Positions 12,846 through 24,559 are shown, counted from the first letter of the stretch. The stretch: DNA of 64,000 nt from Membranipora membranacea (GCA_914767715.1 OU612067.1:6696001-6760000), one strand, 5' to 3'. Program-made: numbers and translations. The notes: generated by a model not told the origin, from the sequence alone.

Positions 12846-13459
12846 CTATTATGACACTGTTACCCATTACCTCACAATATGATACCAAAACACAATAATA
12901 AATAATGTAATAGTAGTAATAATTATAATAAAAATAATAGAGGTGAATGCAGCAGGCAGCACCTGTAATTTGCTTTCATGAGGGTTGAACAAACCAAATA
13001 AATAGGACTACAGCACCAAGAACTGTGATAGCATGTAGGCCAGGGTGTGATAATGGTAATAATTAATGAGGTTTTCCAAAACTTATTTTTTCCAACACTT
13101 CACAATCAACTTACACTATAACATTCCTACTTATTTAAATCAACTAACCATTTAAATGTGTTCACCTTTTTTTGGGCGTCTTGGAGTTCTTCTCTTTATT
13201 TATTATTTATATCAAAACAAAGATGATGAAGCTTCTGCCAAGCTTGATAGTGTCTTACGCACGTAGTCATACACAGCCACACCATGGTTATATGTTATGT
13301 TGACATCTCCCGTTGATTTCAGTGAATTTCTTATCACAAATCCGATTCAGTTCTGTGCACAATATAGAGGAGATGTCAAATTTATGGAAAAATTATGACA
13401 CTGTTACCCATTACCTCACAATATGATACCAAAAAACAAAAATAAATAATGTAATAGAA

Positions 13460-13504
<45 letters not shown>

Positions 13505-14567
13505 GAGGTGAATGCAGCAGGCAGCACCTGTAATTTGCTTTCATGAGGGTTGAACAAACCAAATAAATAGGACTACAGCACCAAGAACTGTGATAGCATG
13601 TAGGCCAGGGTGTGATAATGGTAATAATTAATGAGGTTTTCCAAAACTTATTTTTTCCAACACTTCACAATCAACTTACACTATAACATTCCTACTTATT
13701 TAAATCAACTAACCATTTAAATGTGTTCACCTTTTTTTGGGCGTCTTGGAGTTCTTCTCTTTATTTATTATTTATATCAAAACAAAGATGATGAAGCTTC
13801 TGCCAAGCTTGATAGTGTCTTACGCACATAGTCATACACAGCCACACCATGGTTATATGTTATGTTGACATCTCCCATTGATTTCAGTAAATTTCTTATC
13901 ACAAATCCGATTCAGTTCTGTGCACAATATAGAGGAGATGTCAAATTTATGGAAAAATTATGACACTGTTACCCATTACCTCACAATATGATACCAAAAA
14001 ACAATAATAAATAATGTAATAGTAGTAATAATAATGATAATAATAATAGAGGTGAATGCAGCAGGCAGCACCTGTAATTTGCTTTCATGAGGGTTGAACA
14101 AACCAAATAAATAGGACTACAGCACCAAGAACTGTGATAGCATGTAGGCCAGGGTGTGATAATGGTAATAATTAATGAGGTTTTCCAAAACTTATTTTTT
14201 CCAACACTTCACAATCAACTTACACTATAACATTCCTACTTATTTAGATCAACTAACCATTTAAATGTGTTCACCTTTTTTGGGCGTCTTGGAGTTCTTC
14301 TCTTTATTTATTATTTATATCAAAACAAAGATGATGAAGCTTCTGCCAAGCTTGATAGTGTCTTACGCACATAGTCATACACAGCCACACCATGGTTATA
14401 TGTTATGTTGACATCTCCCGTTGATTTCAGTGAATTTCTTATCACAAATCCAATTCAGTTCTGTGCACAATATAGAGGAGATGTCAAATTTATGGAAAAA
14501 TTATGACACTGTTACCCATTACCTCACAATATGATACCAAAAAACAAAAATAAATAATGTAATAGAA

Positions 14568-14606
<39 letters not shown>

Positions 14607-15598
14607 GAGGTGAATGCAGCAGGCAGCACCTGTAATTTGCTTTCATGAGGGTTGAACAAACCAAATAAATAGGACTACAGCACCAAGAACTGTGATAGCA
14701 TGTAGGCCAGGGTGTGATAATGGTAATAATTAATGAGGTTTTCCAAAACTTATTTTTTCCAACACTTCACAATCAACTTACACTATAACATTCCTACTTA
14801 TTTAGATCAACTAACCATTTAAATGTGTTCACCTTTTTTTGGGCGTCTTGGAGTTCTCTTTATTTATTATTTATATCAAAACAAAGATGATGAAGCTTCT
14901 GCCAAGCTTGATAGTGTCTTACGCACATAGTCATACACAGCCACACCATGGTTATATGTTATGTTGACATCTCCCGTTGATTTCAGTAAATTTCTTATCA
15001 CAAATCCGATTCAGTTCTGTGCACAATATAGAGGAGATGTCAAATTTATGGAAAATTATGACACTGTTACCCATTACCTCACAATATGATACCAAAAAAC
15101 AATAATAAATAATGTAATAGTAGTAATAATAATGATAATAATAATAGAGGTGAATGCAGCAGGCAGCACCTGTAATTTGCTTTCATGAGGGTTGAACAAA
15201 CCAAATAAATAGGACTACAGCACCAAGAACTGTGATAGCATGTAGGCCAGGGTGTGATAATGGTAATAATTAATGAGGTTTTCCAAAACTTATTTTTTCC
15301 AACACTTCACAATCAACTTACACTATAACATTCCTACTTATTTAGATCAACTAACCATTTAAATGTGTTCACCTTTTTTTGGGCGTCTTGGAGTTCTTCT
15401 CTTTATTTATTATTTATATCAAAACAAAGATGATGAAGCTTCTGCCAAGCTTGATAGTGTCTTACGCACATAGTCATACACAGCCACACCATGGTTATAT
15501 GTTATGTTGACATCTCCCGTTGATTTCAGTGAATTTCTTATCACAAATCCGATTCAGTTCTGTGCACAATATAGAGGAGATGTCAAATTTATGGAAAA
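12846..15598. repeat. Tandem array of five ~543-565-bp units with an A/B alternation
   Basis: Units begin with ATTATGACACTGTTACCC at about 12846, 13392, 13957, 14500 and 15054, and the last ends near 15598. Units are nearly identical. Length differences come mainly from an internal AAT/TAA microsatellite (long in units 2 and 4). Diagnostic bases alternate: units 1, 3 and 5 read ACAATAATAAATAATG and TTTCAGTGAATTTC, while units 2 and 4 read ACAAAAATAAATAATG and TTTCAGTAAATTTC. Units 3 to 5 share TTTAGATCAACT where 1 and 2 have TTTAAATCAACT. Minus-strand reading gives only short frames. The array looks like a young satellite grown by dimer duplication. Confidence 0.93.
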
Positions 15599-15819
15599 TA
15601 AGTTTCAGGTCAGAATTCATAATTAATACTATAGCAACTAAGTAGTGATGTGGAAATAAAAAGAGAGTGTAACTAATACAACTAATACAATAAAGCTTTC
15701 TGAGCCTAAAATAAGACAAGTTGTACCAAGATTATATATATGGTACATAATCTGTTATCAGTACATTCAAAATGATGAGCCTGAGTATAGAATCAGGAGT
15801 TGGAAATGGGCAATGCATC

Positions 15820-16025
15820 AATTGAAAATGTGTACGTTGGTCTGGTCAAGGAGATTGGGACAGATATGAAGTAGATTGGCAGCTCTGCATACAAGTCTTA
15901 CATTTGAATGTTATTTCATCATCAGGGTTATCACTAGCGTTGAGCTTGAACATTTTCCTGTTTGCTGATATGCCGTCACACACAAATGAACCCTGTCAGC
16001 TCCAGACTCGCAACGCAATCCCTAA
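15820..16025 (-). pseudogene. Short transposase-like fragment (P-element/THAP9-like?)
   Basis: The minus strand reads a peptide containing VCDGISANRKMFKLNAS and then DNPDDEITFKCKT. It resembles the segment before the catalytic core of P-element/THAP9-like transposases, where a 'SDG.S.NR+F+++H' string is usual; this is a comparison from memory. One in-frame stop lies upstream and nothing else of such a protein is seen nearby. Assignment is tentative. Confidence 0.3.
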
Positions 16026-16374
16026 AACAAGATACATTTGATCATTAGTCACCCTCGTAGCCACAGGATGTGTAAGTCTCTACTTCAGCCCCTGTATCAT
16101 AAAGTCTAGGCTGTGGGTGGCAACCTTAGACTTCGAGTTCCCAGCAGTCTCGATGGCTTGGCTGATGTCATTGTGCTCGAGGAAAAGGGAGTTGAAGTTT
16201 GGTACTTGCAGAAGCCGACAAAATCAGGTGAAAAAGCTACTATTATTTTTGTATGTCTGCCAAACAGTCATAAATATTCCACTAAAAATTCCCTACACCA
16301 TGACTGGTGTATTTGGTAATCCTAGCAGTTCTTCTCAGGGCTTTCTGGTTTGGATCACATGCCTTTTTAGCCTG

Positions 16375-16620
16375 TAGGGGAGAGCGGGGTAGGTTGGACC
16401 ACGTTTTATAAACAGGTCCGCTGTTGCAATTTGTTTTGATAGATCTTGATGCTTTTAGATGTTTTGAATCTCTATCTAGCTCCATCTTGACCAATAGTTA
16501 TATTTTTCTTCGATTGATTTACATTTTAAAGACCAAAGTCATAAGTCCGACCTGCCCCGGGTGTGGGGCAGGTTGGACCACCACTGGGGCAGGTTGGCAG
16601 GGTGTTTTGTGCACAATGGG
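16375..16620. repeat. Possible DNA-transposon terminal sequence with hairpin
   Basis: GGGGTAGGTTGGACCA (about 16388), and TGGGGCAGGTTGGACCA twice near 16564-16600, are repeats of one motif. An inverted repeat pairs 16545-16558 with 16565-16578 (13 of 14 bases). Such G-rich motifs are common at ends of some invertebrate DNA transposons, but I could not find the opposite end. Confidence 0.35.
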
Positions 16621-16683
16621 AAAGTGTGGCAGCGCAATATTAAAGAAGAATCAGCTGTACACTCGAAACTCCGCTATTCACTG

Positions 16684-16985
16684 TAAGCTGTTTGACTGCT
16701 AGCTGTTAACTGTTGGACTGCTGGCTGTCAGCTGTTGGGCTGCTGGCTGTTAGCTGTTGGACTGCTAGCTGTTAGCTGTTAGACTGCTGGCTGTTAGACT
16801 ACTAGCTGTTAGCTGTTAGACTGCCGGCTGTTAGCTGTTAGGCTGCTAGCTGTTAGACTGCTGGCTGTAAGCTGTCAGACTGTTAGCTGTTGGGCTGCTA
16901 GCTGTTAGCTATTAGACTGCTGGCTGTTAGCTGTTAGACTGCTAGCTGTTAGACTGCTAGCTGTCAGACTGCAAGCTGTTATCTG
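16684..16985. repeat. GCTGTTAG-type minisatellite
   Basis: About 300 bases consist of imperfect repeats of ACTGCTAGCTGTTAGCTGTT with unit lengths of roughly 15 to 23 bases. No reading frame of interest is carried. It directly precedes a second tandem repeat. Confidence 0.9.
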
Positions 16986-17007
16986 CTACTGCTGTCTTGA
17001 ACTTCCC

Positions 17008-17119
17008 CGCTGTGGTAGCGGCTTGAAGATTCTGAATATCTGAACGCTGTGGTAGCGGCTTGAAGATTCTGAATGTCTGAACGCTGTGGTAGCGGCTCGA
17101 AGGTTCTGAATGTCTGGTC
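17008..17119. repeat. ~38-bp tandem repeat, three copies
   Basis: The unit CGCTGTGGTAGCGGCTTGAA plus GATTCTGAATATCTGAA occurs three times in a row with a few substitutions. It lies just past the 3' end of the minus-strand gene that ends at 17308 and may be part of its 3' UTR. Confidence 0.85.
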
Positions 17120-17307
17120 CCCAAAAATACACCTCACAACAACTCAGAAGACAAGATGAGATACGCAACCAATAATTCACTTACTTCAGAATTAGCAGAG
17201 CGCTCAAATATAGCAGTAATGCAGAGAAGTGATACAAGCAAGCAAGAAGTTACAAGATTTTCTATAGACTTTTATTTTAACATGTGCAACAAGCAAAAGC
17301 AAAGGTT

Positions 17308-19248
17308 AGCATGCCCCACTGGCACCTTGGTCAGTCTTGGTCAGCTCCCAGAAGGCATCGTATATCACTTGCCTCCTGTTCTGCACGAGTTTTCCCGAAC
17401 ACATCAGAGTCTTGCAATTGCATGCAGGTCTCATAGGATGCTTACTCTGCTTCTTGTGCATCCTGGCCGGCAGAGTCCTGGCACTAGCTGGCCGTGGAGT
17501 CTTTGGCCGAGGAGCAAAGATAGAGACAGACGGCTCATCCTCTGATGAAGAGCTGCTGCTGAGCTTCCTCACCCTCTTCCGAGAACATCTCACTGGGCTG
17601 ATGGATTGGCTCCTGGGAGACGTTGCAGCAGATGGTGGTTGAGAGTGAACAGCAGTGGCTTGCAGGAACTGCTCCATCATCTCAGCAGCATCATCACCAT
17701 CTGAATCCAAGATCTGCTCCATTGCCTCCAGATCTTGGAGGCCGGAGGATCCAGGCTGCTCAGTCGCTACTGGAAGGAGACTGTGGAGACTCGGACGGCG
17801 TTGGCAACGGGCTCTGTCCTCCTCTCTGGCTCTCTGTGCCAGCATCGACAGTTCACCAGACTCCGTCTGGTGTCTCAGTCGTCCTATGGAGGCAGTTGCT
17901 GGTGTTGATGCAGCGGCTGCAGCTCCATAGAATGATGATGCTGGTGGTGGGCTGGCTTGATGTCCTAGCTCCTCCTGCTGGCTGTCTGTCTGGCTGGTAG
18001 TGAGGTTGGACGAGCTTTTGCTCCAGCCTTTCCTTTCCTTCCTCTCTTTCCTCTCCTCTTCCTGGTGGTGGTGGTGGTGGAGGAGGAGGAGGAGGAGAAA
18101 ACGCTTCTAGCAGCTGCTGCTGACGATGATGATGGGGCTGACGTCTTGGCCTTGGCCGCCTTCGACTGAGCCACTTTGGCTGCTAGCTGGTGCGACCTGC
18201 TTATCACCTGTGTTATAGCCGACGGGCCCTGTGCTATTTTCTCGTTCTCCGCCATAGAACTGATGTATGCGGCGGTGATGGCCGCTTCTGCCACCTCAGC
18301 CGCCTGAGCCCCTGCAATGGCATCAAGTGGGTGATCCTCAGTGGTTGGTAGCTGGTTGGTAGGCTGGACGTTGGTAGCCGCTGGTGTCACTTTAGCAGGA
18401 CGCTTCTTGGCCTGGCCCTTCTTATTTCCCTTCTTTGCTATAATAACAATAATACATTGAATAAATAACTGATTTAATTACACAATATTATGCAAACCTA
18501 TAGAGCCAGGGTGCCATCCGCATTCCGATTCCCAACCAAGTTGTATTGAAGAATTTAGTTGGCAAGATTAATATGGAATATAATACACACCTCCTTTAGG
18601 CATCGCCAGACAATAACAAGTTGTTGATGGTACTGGTACGTCATCCGCACCAGGTCCTTGCTCCTGCTTGATGTTCCTCACGATGGCCGTAACCATACCC
18701 CCTGAGGGATGGCCTTGCTTTTTCTCTTAGGAGTCTTAGGTGGAGGTGGTGACTTAACAACCGAAGCATAGGTTGGAGTTGGAGCAGCTGGAGCTGCTGC
18801 TGCTTCTGCAGCTTGCACCGATTCGGCTGTAAATAGAAAAAATAAACTGTTATATAACTCACATCAAAACTTTTACTTCGGCGGCTAATTTTCGTTAGCA
18901 CTCTAAGTGGATCACTCACCCCTCAATCCAAATATCAGTCTGCAGAAACTGCACACTCTTATACTCTCAGGACGGTCTTTGGTGTAATTCCTGTTGCATT
19001 TTTTGCAAATTGCCATCTTAATTATTTTTACTATTTTTACCAAACTGTATCACTGGTGAATAAATTTACTGTGGTAAAGCACTCTGAGTGATGACTCTGA
19101 GTGAGTCAGAGTGCGACTGATTGTAAAAAATAGTTTTTCAACATTCCAGAATTTATGAGACATTGATGTGACGTATAAAGTGTAATAAATAGTACTTACC
19201 GAGTACTCTCTCAAGGTCCGAGTTGTACTTTCTTGTTGGATACGCCAT
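17308..19248 (-). CDS. Cys-motif, Ala/Ser-rich basic protein; N-terminal part of a transposon-type gene
   Basis: Candidate exons on the minus strand: 19248-19200 (MAYPTRKYNSDLERVL), 19016-18920 (zinc-ribbon-like MAICKKCNRNYTKDRP and VCSFCRLIFG), 18826-18591 and 18437 to the stop near 17308. The middle is low-complexity Ala/Ser/Pro/Lys (AAAARSVFSSSSSSTTTT, then RKRRGKRGRKG). The end carries CNCKTLMCSGKLVQNRR and VIYDAFWELTKTDQ, which matches the start of the DUF7869-like fragment at 21.8-22.8 kb. Two breaks occur in simple repeats: a GGGGG run near 18700 and a GACA run near 17990. A one-base or one-unit change at each would restore frame, so the gene is recently broken, polymorphic or affected by sequence error. 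Exon 1 to 2 joining is uncertain. Function unknown; likely from a transposon. Confidence 0.5.
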
Positions 19249-19462
19249 TGTTGAATAAGTTGAATAATGAGTATAGATGAATTTGAATAATAATGTTAAT
19301 AATGGTTGATGCAGCAGCTAGAGTGTAGTAATAGAGTATAGTAAGTAAAAGTTGTATAGAGTAAGTAGAGTAAGTATATCCAGTTGTATCCAGTTGATAT
19401 CCGTGTAATCCGAGAGTGTGGTTGTATGTGGTTGTGTGGAACGAACATACTATCGCTGTCAG

Positions 19463-19470
19463 TTTATATA
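19463..19470 (-). promoter_or_regulatory. TATA box for the 17.3-19.2 kb gene
   Basis: Read on the minus strand this is TATATAAA within GGTATATAAACTGACAG. It lies about 215 bases upstream of the ATG at 19246-19248, leaving room for a start site near 19435 and a 190-base leader. It is one of the cleaner TATA boxes in the window. Confidence 0.5.
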
Positions 19471-20159
19471 CCTTGTGAGGGCTATCTACTGTATTCAAAT
19501 GCAAATAACCCGACAGCCTGCTTGACCCGTTTATCCAAAGTTCCACAGAATCATGTCGGGACGGCCTTTCAGATCTGAGCGTCGAGCACAGTGTATGAAA
19601 AATAACTGTATGGTTCATAATAACTGACCGGTTATAGTAGGTGGTTCATATCTTTTTATGGGGCGGGACCAGTCGTCTAGAAAATCCTCGCGTATATAAG
19701 TAATTGAGCTAAATTCATAACTGTACGGCTCCAGTCACCCTGCCAGTACCGGCCAAATCTGGACAATGACCATGCAGACGCCGAGAAAAAATATGTAAAC
19801 AAACAATCATGGTTTGCCCTTTTGCGACATGGTACATATTTTATTGATATTATGTCGTCTGCTCGACAACCACACCTATTCCTGTCATGACTTATTGGTG
19901 CCATCCCCAGCTGATTTGGCAGACGGAATGTCTAATTGAAGTCAGTAAAATAGGATGGAGTGATGCATTTTACTCTACCATGACAACGTCGTCTGCTTTC
20001 ATTTCACAATTTTGCTTCCTATTTATCAATAAACTGACAGGAAAACCTTTATACTGTATTCCTTATCACCTGGTAAAGCAGACGGCAATATACATTAATT
20101 TTTCATTCAATCAAGTCATTCAGTGGTCTCTTCTGAACTTTAAATTAATAGTTCAGACT

Positions 20160-20490
20160 TAGGGCATTTTGACCTGCCAACAATCGATTAGGGTATCATG
20201 ACAGAAAAAACGCTTACATAGGGCGTTTTGACTTGCACCAAAATTGAAGTTGCCTAGGACTCGGCCCCTAATGGTGACTCAGCCTCAAGGTTTTTAAGGT
20301 AAGCGGAGGGAGTAGTAACATGCATGAAAACCAAACAAGATTAAATATATAAAGTACTGTCTTCTCTATAAGTTGAATTTATTACATTTGACCTATACTT
20401 TTTATGGTGTTTTGACCTGCCAACAATCAAATAGGGTATCATGACAGAAAATGCAAACATAGGGTGTTTTGACTTGCACAAAAGATAAAA
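20160..20490. repeat. ~85-bp direct duplication (GCATTTTGACCTGCC type)
   Basis: Two blocks, about 20163-20250 and 20405-20485, share GTTTTGACCTGCCAACAATC, GTATCATGACAGAAAA and CATAGGG-GTTTTGACTTGCAC with few changes. They flank about 150 bases of unrelated sequence. The GCATTTTGAC core recalls the array near 48.95 kb. Confidence 0.75.
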
Positions 20491-20529
20491 TACGAGGCCA
20501 TCGACTTTAACCTTAAATAAGCCATTTTG

Positions 20530-21480
20530 ACATGCGGTTACTGAATTCTGCTAAAATATCCTCTTCCTGAAATTCATGAGGAACATTTTGAACTATTACC
20601 GTGTCCATAGGTCTTTGAATGGTGTCTCTCGCTGAAGAAGCTCCAAGTAGACTTGAAGGCCAATTTTCTACTATTTGTTTCCTTATCATGTCGTCATCGA
20701 TATGTACAATGAACCTACTCCTGATTCCATCAGCTCGCTCTCCATGTAGTTCGTATTTATTGATGAGCTTTATTTCAGTCGGTCCATATTTTTGAAAAAT
20801 ACCGATCCTAATAACATCTCTGTTGAGGCTGGCATTTCTGCTCTCAACGTTGTAAAACCACCTGGATTACTATTCAGTGCCTCTTGAAGGTTTCTTTTGA
20901 CTAAATCAGATGCTAAAGGTTTTGCAGACACTTAAGCAGACAGCTCTCTGAATGCTTCCATTAGGCTTTGTACATCAGCATTGAGCTTTTCTATTTGGAT
21001 GTTGAGCGGCTTCCCAACAGACTCATCCATTGGTTTGGAGGACGCCACATTATTACACTCCACCTTTTCAATCTTATCTCTCAAAGATTCTATCTCTGAA
21101 GACAAAGATCTCACACGGGAAGCTAGCGTGATGCTGTTTTTACACTGATTGTTTTCAGCGTCTAGCGACGTGCTAGACATTCTATTATTACATTCCATTC
21201 TACTTACACTTCTATCGGAGAGGGGCGATCGGCTCCGGGAGACTGAATCAGCAGAACTGCTATCTCTGCATAGGGAATCCAGATAAGACTGGTCAAAGTC
21301 TGCCCATGTACATTGTACTCCAGCACGTCTTGAAAATTGTTCTGCTTCTTCAAGGGACACCCCACTAACCTTGTTTACTGCGGCGTTACATTTTAACCAG
21401 TTTTTTAATATTCCTGTGGTGTTGCCTTTTGCAACAGCATAAAATAATATATAGCCTTTCTTCTTCTTATGTTCGCTCAT
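20530..21480 (-). pseudogene. Transposon ORF with viroplasmin/RNase-H1-type N-terminal domain and coiled coil
   Basis: A 182-codon frame starts at 21480. Residues 8-50 (YILFYAVAKGNTTGILKNWL, then CNAAVNKVSGVSLEEAEQF) match the pattern of the RNase H1 hybrid-binding/caulimovirus-viroplasmin domain: YAV..G...GI...W..C...V....G...LEEAE.F. A Ser-rich linker follows, then heptad-like coiled coil at about residues 118-145 and 160-180. A TAA at 20932 interrupts the frame, which continues in phase as VSAKPLASDLVKRNLQEAL and then, after a frameshift, as a basic segment (YGPTEIKLINKYELHG) down to about 20530. This suggests the ORF1-like protein of a retroelement, now broken. The host element was not identified. 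Confidence 0.55.
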
Positions 21481-21566
21481 CGAGTCATTATAAGTAATAA
21501 ATCCAGTAATTTGACAAGAAAATTAGAGAGAAAATTTCTCTTCTTGACTACGCGACTCGCCGCCCC

Positions 21567-21637
21567 GCTCAACAATTCCTGTAATTCAACAATATGCTGC
21601 TCAACAATTCCTGCAATTCAACAATATGCTGTTCCAT
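21567..21637. repeat. 34-bp tandem duplication
   Basis: GCTCAACAATTCCTGTAATT plus CAACAATATGCT occurs twice in tandem with one substitution. It carries no feature I recognise. Confidence 0.8.
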
Positions 21638-21830
21638 AGTGAATTGCCGAGATTAATAAAAATGTTATGCAGATCTTCATGATGTGGACCTGCAGTTCAC
21701 AGTCACCCAAATACTACTGACTGATAAAATTGTCACATGAGTCAAATAATTATCTGTGTATAATACAGCTATTGAAAATGAACAAAAGAATGCACAGAAT
21801 AAATAACAGCTTATAGCTTATTAGTGCATG

Positions 21831-22800
21831 CCAACACAATGAAACCATTCCCTATACCAGCTCATAGATGGAGGCTGCTGGCAGTGGCTTCTCAAGTTAT
21901 TGTATAATATTCTGATATTTAGCCCATGCTCCAGATAAAATTTCTTAGTCTTCTCTCGGCAATAGTGAGCTGGTATCCTAGAGAAATAAAACAGAACCGA
22001 TTGTTAGCACAAGCTTCGCATAAATCATGAACAGGCTACAGCTACTGAACTGATGTACCAGCTTAATCAACCAATGAGTCAATTGCATCTAACTTTCAAC
22101 GGGAAGACTTAATTACCTGTTAAAATTCCTGAGTCGTTCCTTAGCAAGCCGTATGGTTAGCTCAGGGACTTTGTTGGCTAGTGTATGAGGGGTGGGTGGC
22201 GTCTGGATGTTGCTCATGCAAACCTTTATAGTTCTTGCCGCCTGAAAGAGATAGGATAAGAGTTACAAACGCTGTTAGTGGAGAAGCTAATCAACAGCAG
22301 CTCTGACTTTATTCAAGACACAGTTACCCATAATTCATAGCTCTTTTCAACGGAAACTATCAAAGTCACAAACCTTGTTGTAGGATACATCAAGTGTACA
22401 ACGGTAGAACGCCTTACACACTCTTTTGACTATTATCTGCCATGGTCAGGTAGTAGGCATTCGACACAGACTTCCTTCTGGACGTGAGCACTTTGAAAGA
22501 GAACAGTCACAACATTAAGAGGCAATTGATTTGAAACACAAGCGGTACATACAAACAACTTTGGGAAAACAACACCAAACATACTGGCAGTGATAAGATT
22601 GTAACAGTAGGAACGTATTAAACTGGGCGGTACTTACCGATCTTACTGACTGGGCCTCGTAGGCCCAGCGGCCTTCCCTTCTTCCTTGTGCCCAGTAGGC
22701 ATCTAATGCCTGCGGCCTATCAGCCTCTGAAATGGTGTGGCATTTAAATGCTGGGCTGATATGACCCTCTGCAGGGCAAAGCCTCTGGCGTAACTGCCTT
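21831..22800 (-). pseudogene. DUF7869-like transposon gene, N-terminal/middle fragment
   Basis: Spliced minus-strand exons read into a coherent protein: about 22800-22638 (SEADRPQALDAYWAQGRREG), 22490-22374 (SVSNAYYLT, then VCKAFYRCTLDVSYNK after a one-base shift), 22241-22117 (AARTIKVCMSNIQTPPTP, then RLAKERLRNFNR) and 21977-21831 (IPAHYCREKTKKFYLEHGLN and LYNNLRSHC). The C.C-K, 'VCK.F....L', 'R.P.HYCR..S++.YLE' order is that of a large uncharacterised family in invertebrate genomes that I recall as DUF7869 proteins. Introns are conserved but one frameshift is present and the protein stops early. The catalytic-looking C-terminal half is found separately at 23.3-24.5 kb, in the wrong order for one gene. 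Confidence 0.6.
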
Positions 22801-23345
22801 GGTACTGGTGTGAGTGTAATTAAAACGTGTGTGTATATAGGTCAATTAATAAAATGACATGATAACGTTATATAAATAGTAAGCTTGTGACATAAAATAG
22901 AACGGATTGAATTAAAGCTGGCAATTTGTTTTCCACCTAGCAACCCATACCTGAGAGTGAAAAACACAAACTAGAAAAATTGTGTTATCGAAGAGCAACG
23001 TGTGTGGTGATGGGTGAGTTCTTTGCTCAACCAATTTACGACCTGATTTAAACTGATTTAAAACTAACACACATTGTTACTATGATTAATAATATTTCGT
23101 AAAATATATTATTTTATTTATTATATTACACATAATTTTAAACAACTGAAGTAACTGTTGTCCTCTTTTGCTTTTAGCACTCTTTCTTCAGCTTTCGACT
23201 TCCCTTTCTTATTTGTCGCCTTACTAGTCTTTGGCGTGCCGCTCTTACTGTTATCTGTAAACAAACATGCATTATGTTTACTCTCAAGTATTTATACCAA
23301 CCATTTAGTCCTATCCAACATGTAACCGGTTCATCTTCGTGAAAT

Positions 23346-24456
23346 TTAATTCCAAACAATCTCTAACCAGATGCTTTTCTTTCGATGGCAGCTGTCTGAT
23401 CTCACTGTAAAGATAGTACTGTCTGTCATGGGAGAGTCCGATAGGGTAAGAGTCTCAGGGAGAATCTTTTCTTCCTCTTTTGGCACCGGCGTGACTCGGA
23501 GGTCGACTTTATCCTCGGTGGTACTGTCACTATACAACTTCATGCTTAGTTGTCCTGTGTGGACAAATAAGTCTGTGACATTGATGCCAAAATCTTGAAA
23601 ATCTGAAATTTTCTCTTATAACATAGCAATAACCAGCTACCATTCAAAATTGATGTTACTTGCCTGGATGGTCCTTGTCAAAGATGAACTGGTGTGGCTT
23701 CTTTATACCTTCAAACTTCTGATAGTACGTCTTCAAGTAATTGGTCCAGTCGTATGTTGGAACCAACCCCTTACCATCCCAACAAGTACTGCCTCAATTA
23801 GATGAGAAGAGTCAGCCACGCATCAAAATGTTCAAAGGGAAATATAATTTTCAAGTTTTCAATCTATCAATCAGGGGCATGATGAAAATACATCGGTTGA
23901 GAAAACAGTGAATTGATTGTTGCTTACCTGCCTGATCTCATCGAGGGAGGAGACAAAGGTTTTACAAAAGCGTCTCTTAAAAACTCCAAAGAACCAGTCT
24001 GGGCCGAACTTCGTATGGCCTACCACCATAAAGTTCATCTCCACTCGGTCATGATATCTCTGTTCTACCCTCCATGCTAGGTACATCATCATTGTGCTGA
24101 TCTTGTTTTGACCTCGGGGAAACCAAAATAGATTATCAATCGACAAAAAATCGATTTGAGTTTAAAAAAAATATTGCTTATTAGAGAAAAATGCTTGTAC
24201 AGTCCATTTACATCCACCTACGTGCATTTGTCGGCATGGATAACAAGGTTCTTTGAGAAATTCCGCTCCAGAGCTGAGAGATAGTGATGGTGCCATGAAA
24301 TCAATTTATACTCCCCTTCCCCAGGTTAACTGACTCATCAATGAGATAGTTTGTCTGAAGTGGGAGTGTTTTATTGGATATACCAAAAACTCTGCACTTC
24401 TGTGAAGTCTTGAGGTATATTGGCCCAGGCTGAAGAGGGTTGGGCGGGTTATGTAC
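23346..24456 (-). pseudogene. DUF7869-like transposon gene, C-terminal fragment
   Basis: Minus-strand exons: 24456-24222 (NPPNPLQPGPIYLKTSQKC, TNYLIDESVNLGKGS, then after a frameshift WHHHYLSALERNFSKN and VIHADKC), about 24113-23928 (GQNKISTMMMYLAWRVEQR, FMVVGHTKFGPDWFFGVFK, RRFCKTFVSSLDEIRQ), 23788-23664 (GLVPTYDWTNYL, IFDKDHP) and 23602 to about 23346 (ending, after another one-base shift, with GLSHDRQYYLYSEIRQ). The HADK...GQNK and GHTKFGPDW strings are the hallmark of the DUF7869 core. Exon 23788-23664 appears to end at a GC donor (GCAAGT). At least two frameshifts make it a pseudogene. Small exon-like sequence at 23174-23256 may be its end. Confidence 0.65.
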
Positions 24457-24559
24457 CTGCAAGATAATTGAGCTGATTTTAATCAAAAAACAGCTGCTGC
24501 TCTTTGCCTTTCTCATACATGCACAGTGCATCATACTATAATTAAAAGTGTAGAAGTTC

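Noticed and set aside
15495-15719. Minus-strand frame at the edge of the 550-bp array
   Set aside because: It begins outside and ends inside the repeat unit; the other units do not preserve a longer frame, so no gene is supported.
16684-17119. CRISPR-like array
   Set aside because: Repeats are adjacent minisatellite units without unique spacers, in a eukaryotic genome.
19211-19618. A 135-codon minus-strand frame
   Set aside because: It overlaps the TATA box and leader of the 17.3-19.2 kb gene, is Thr/Tyr/Ile-rich from AT-rich DNA, and lacks motifs.
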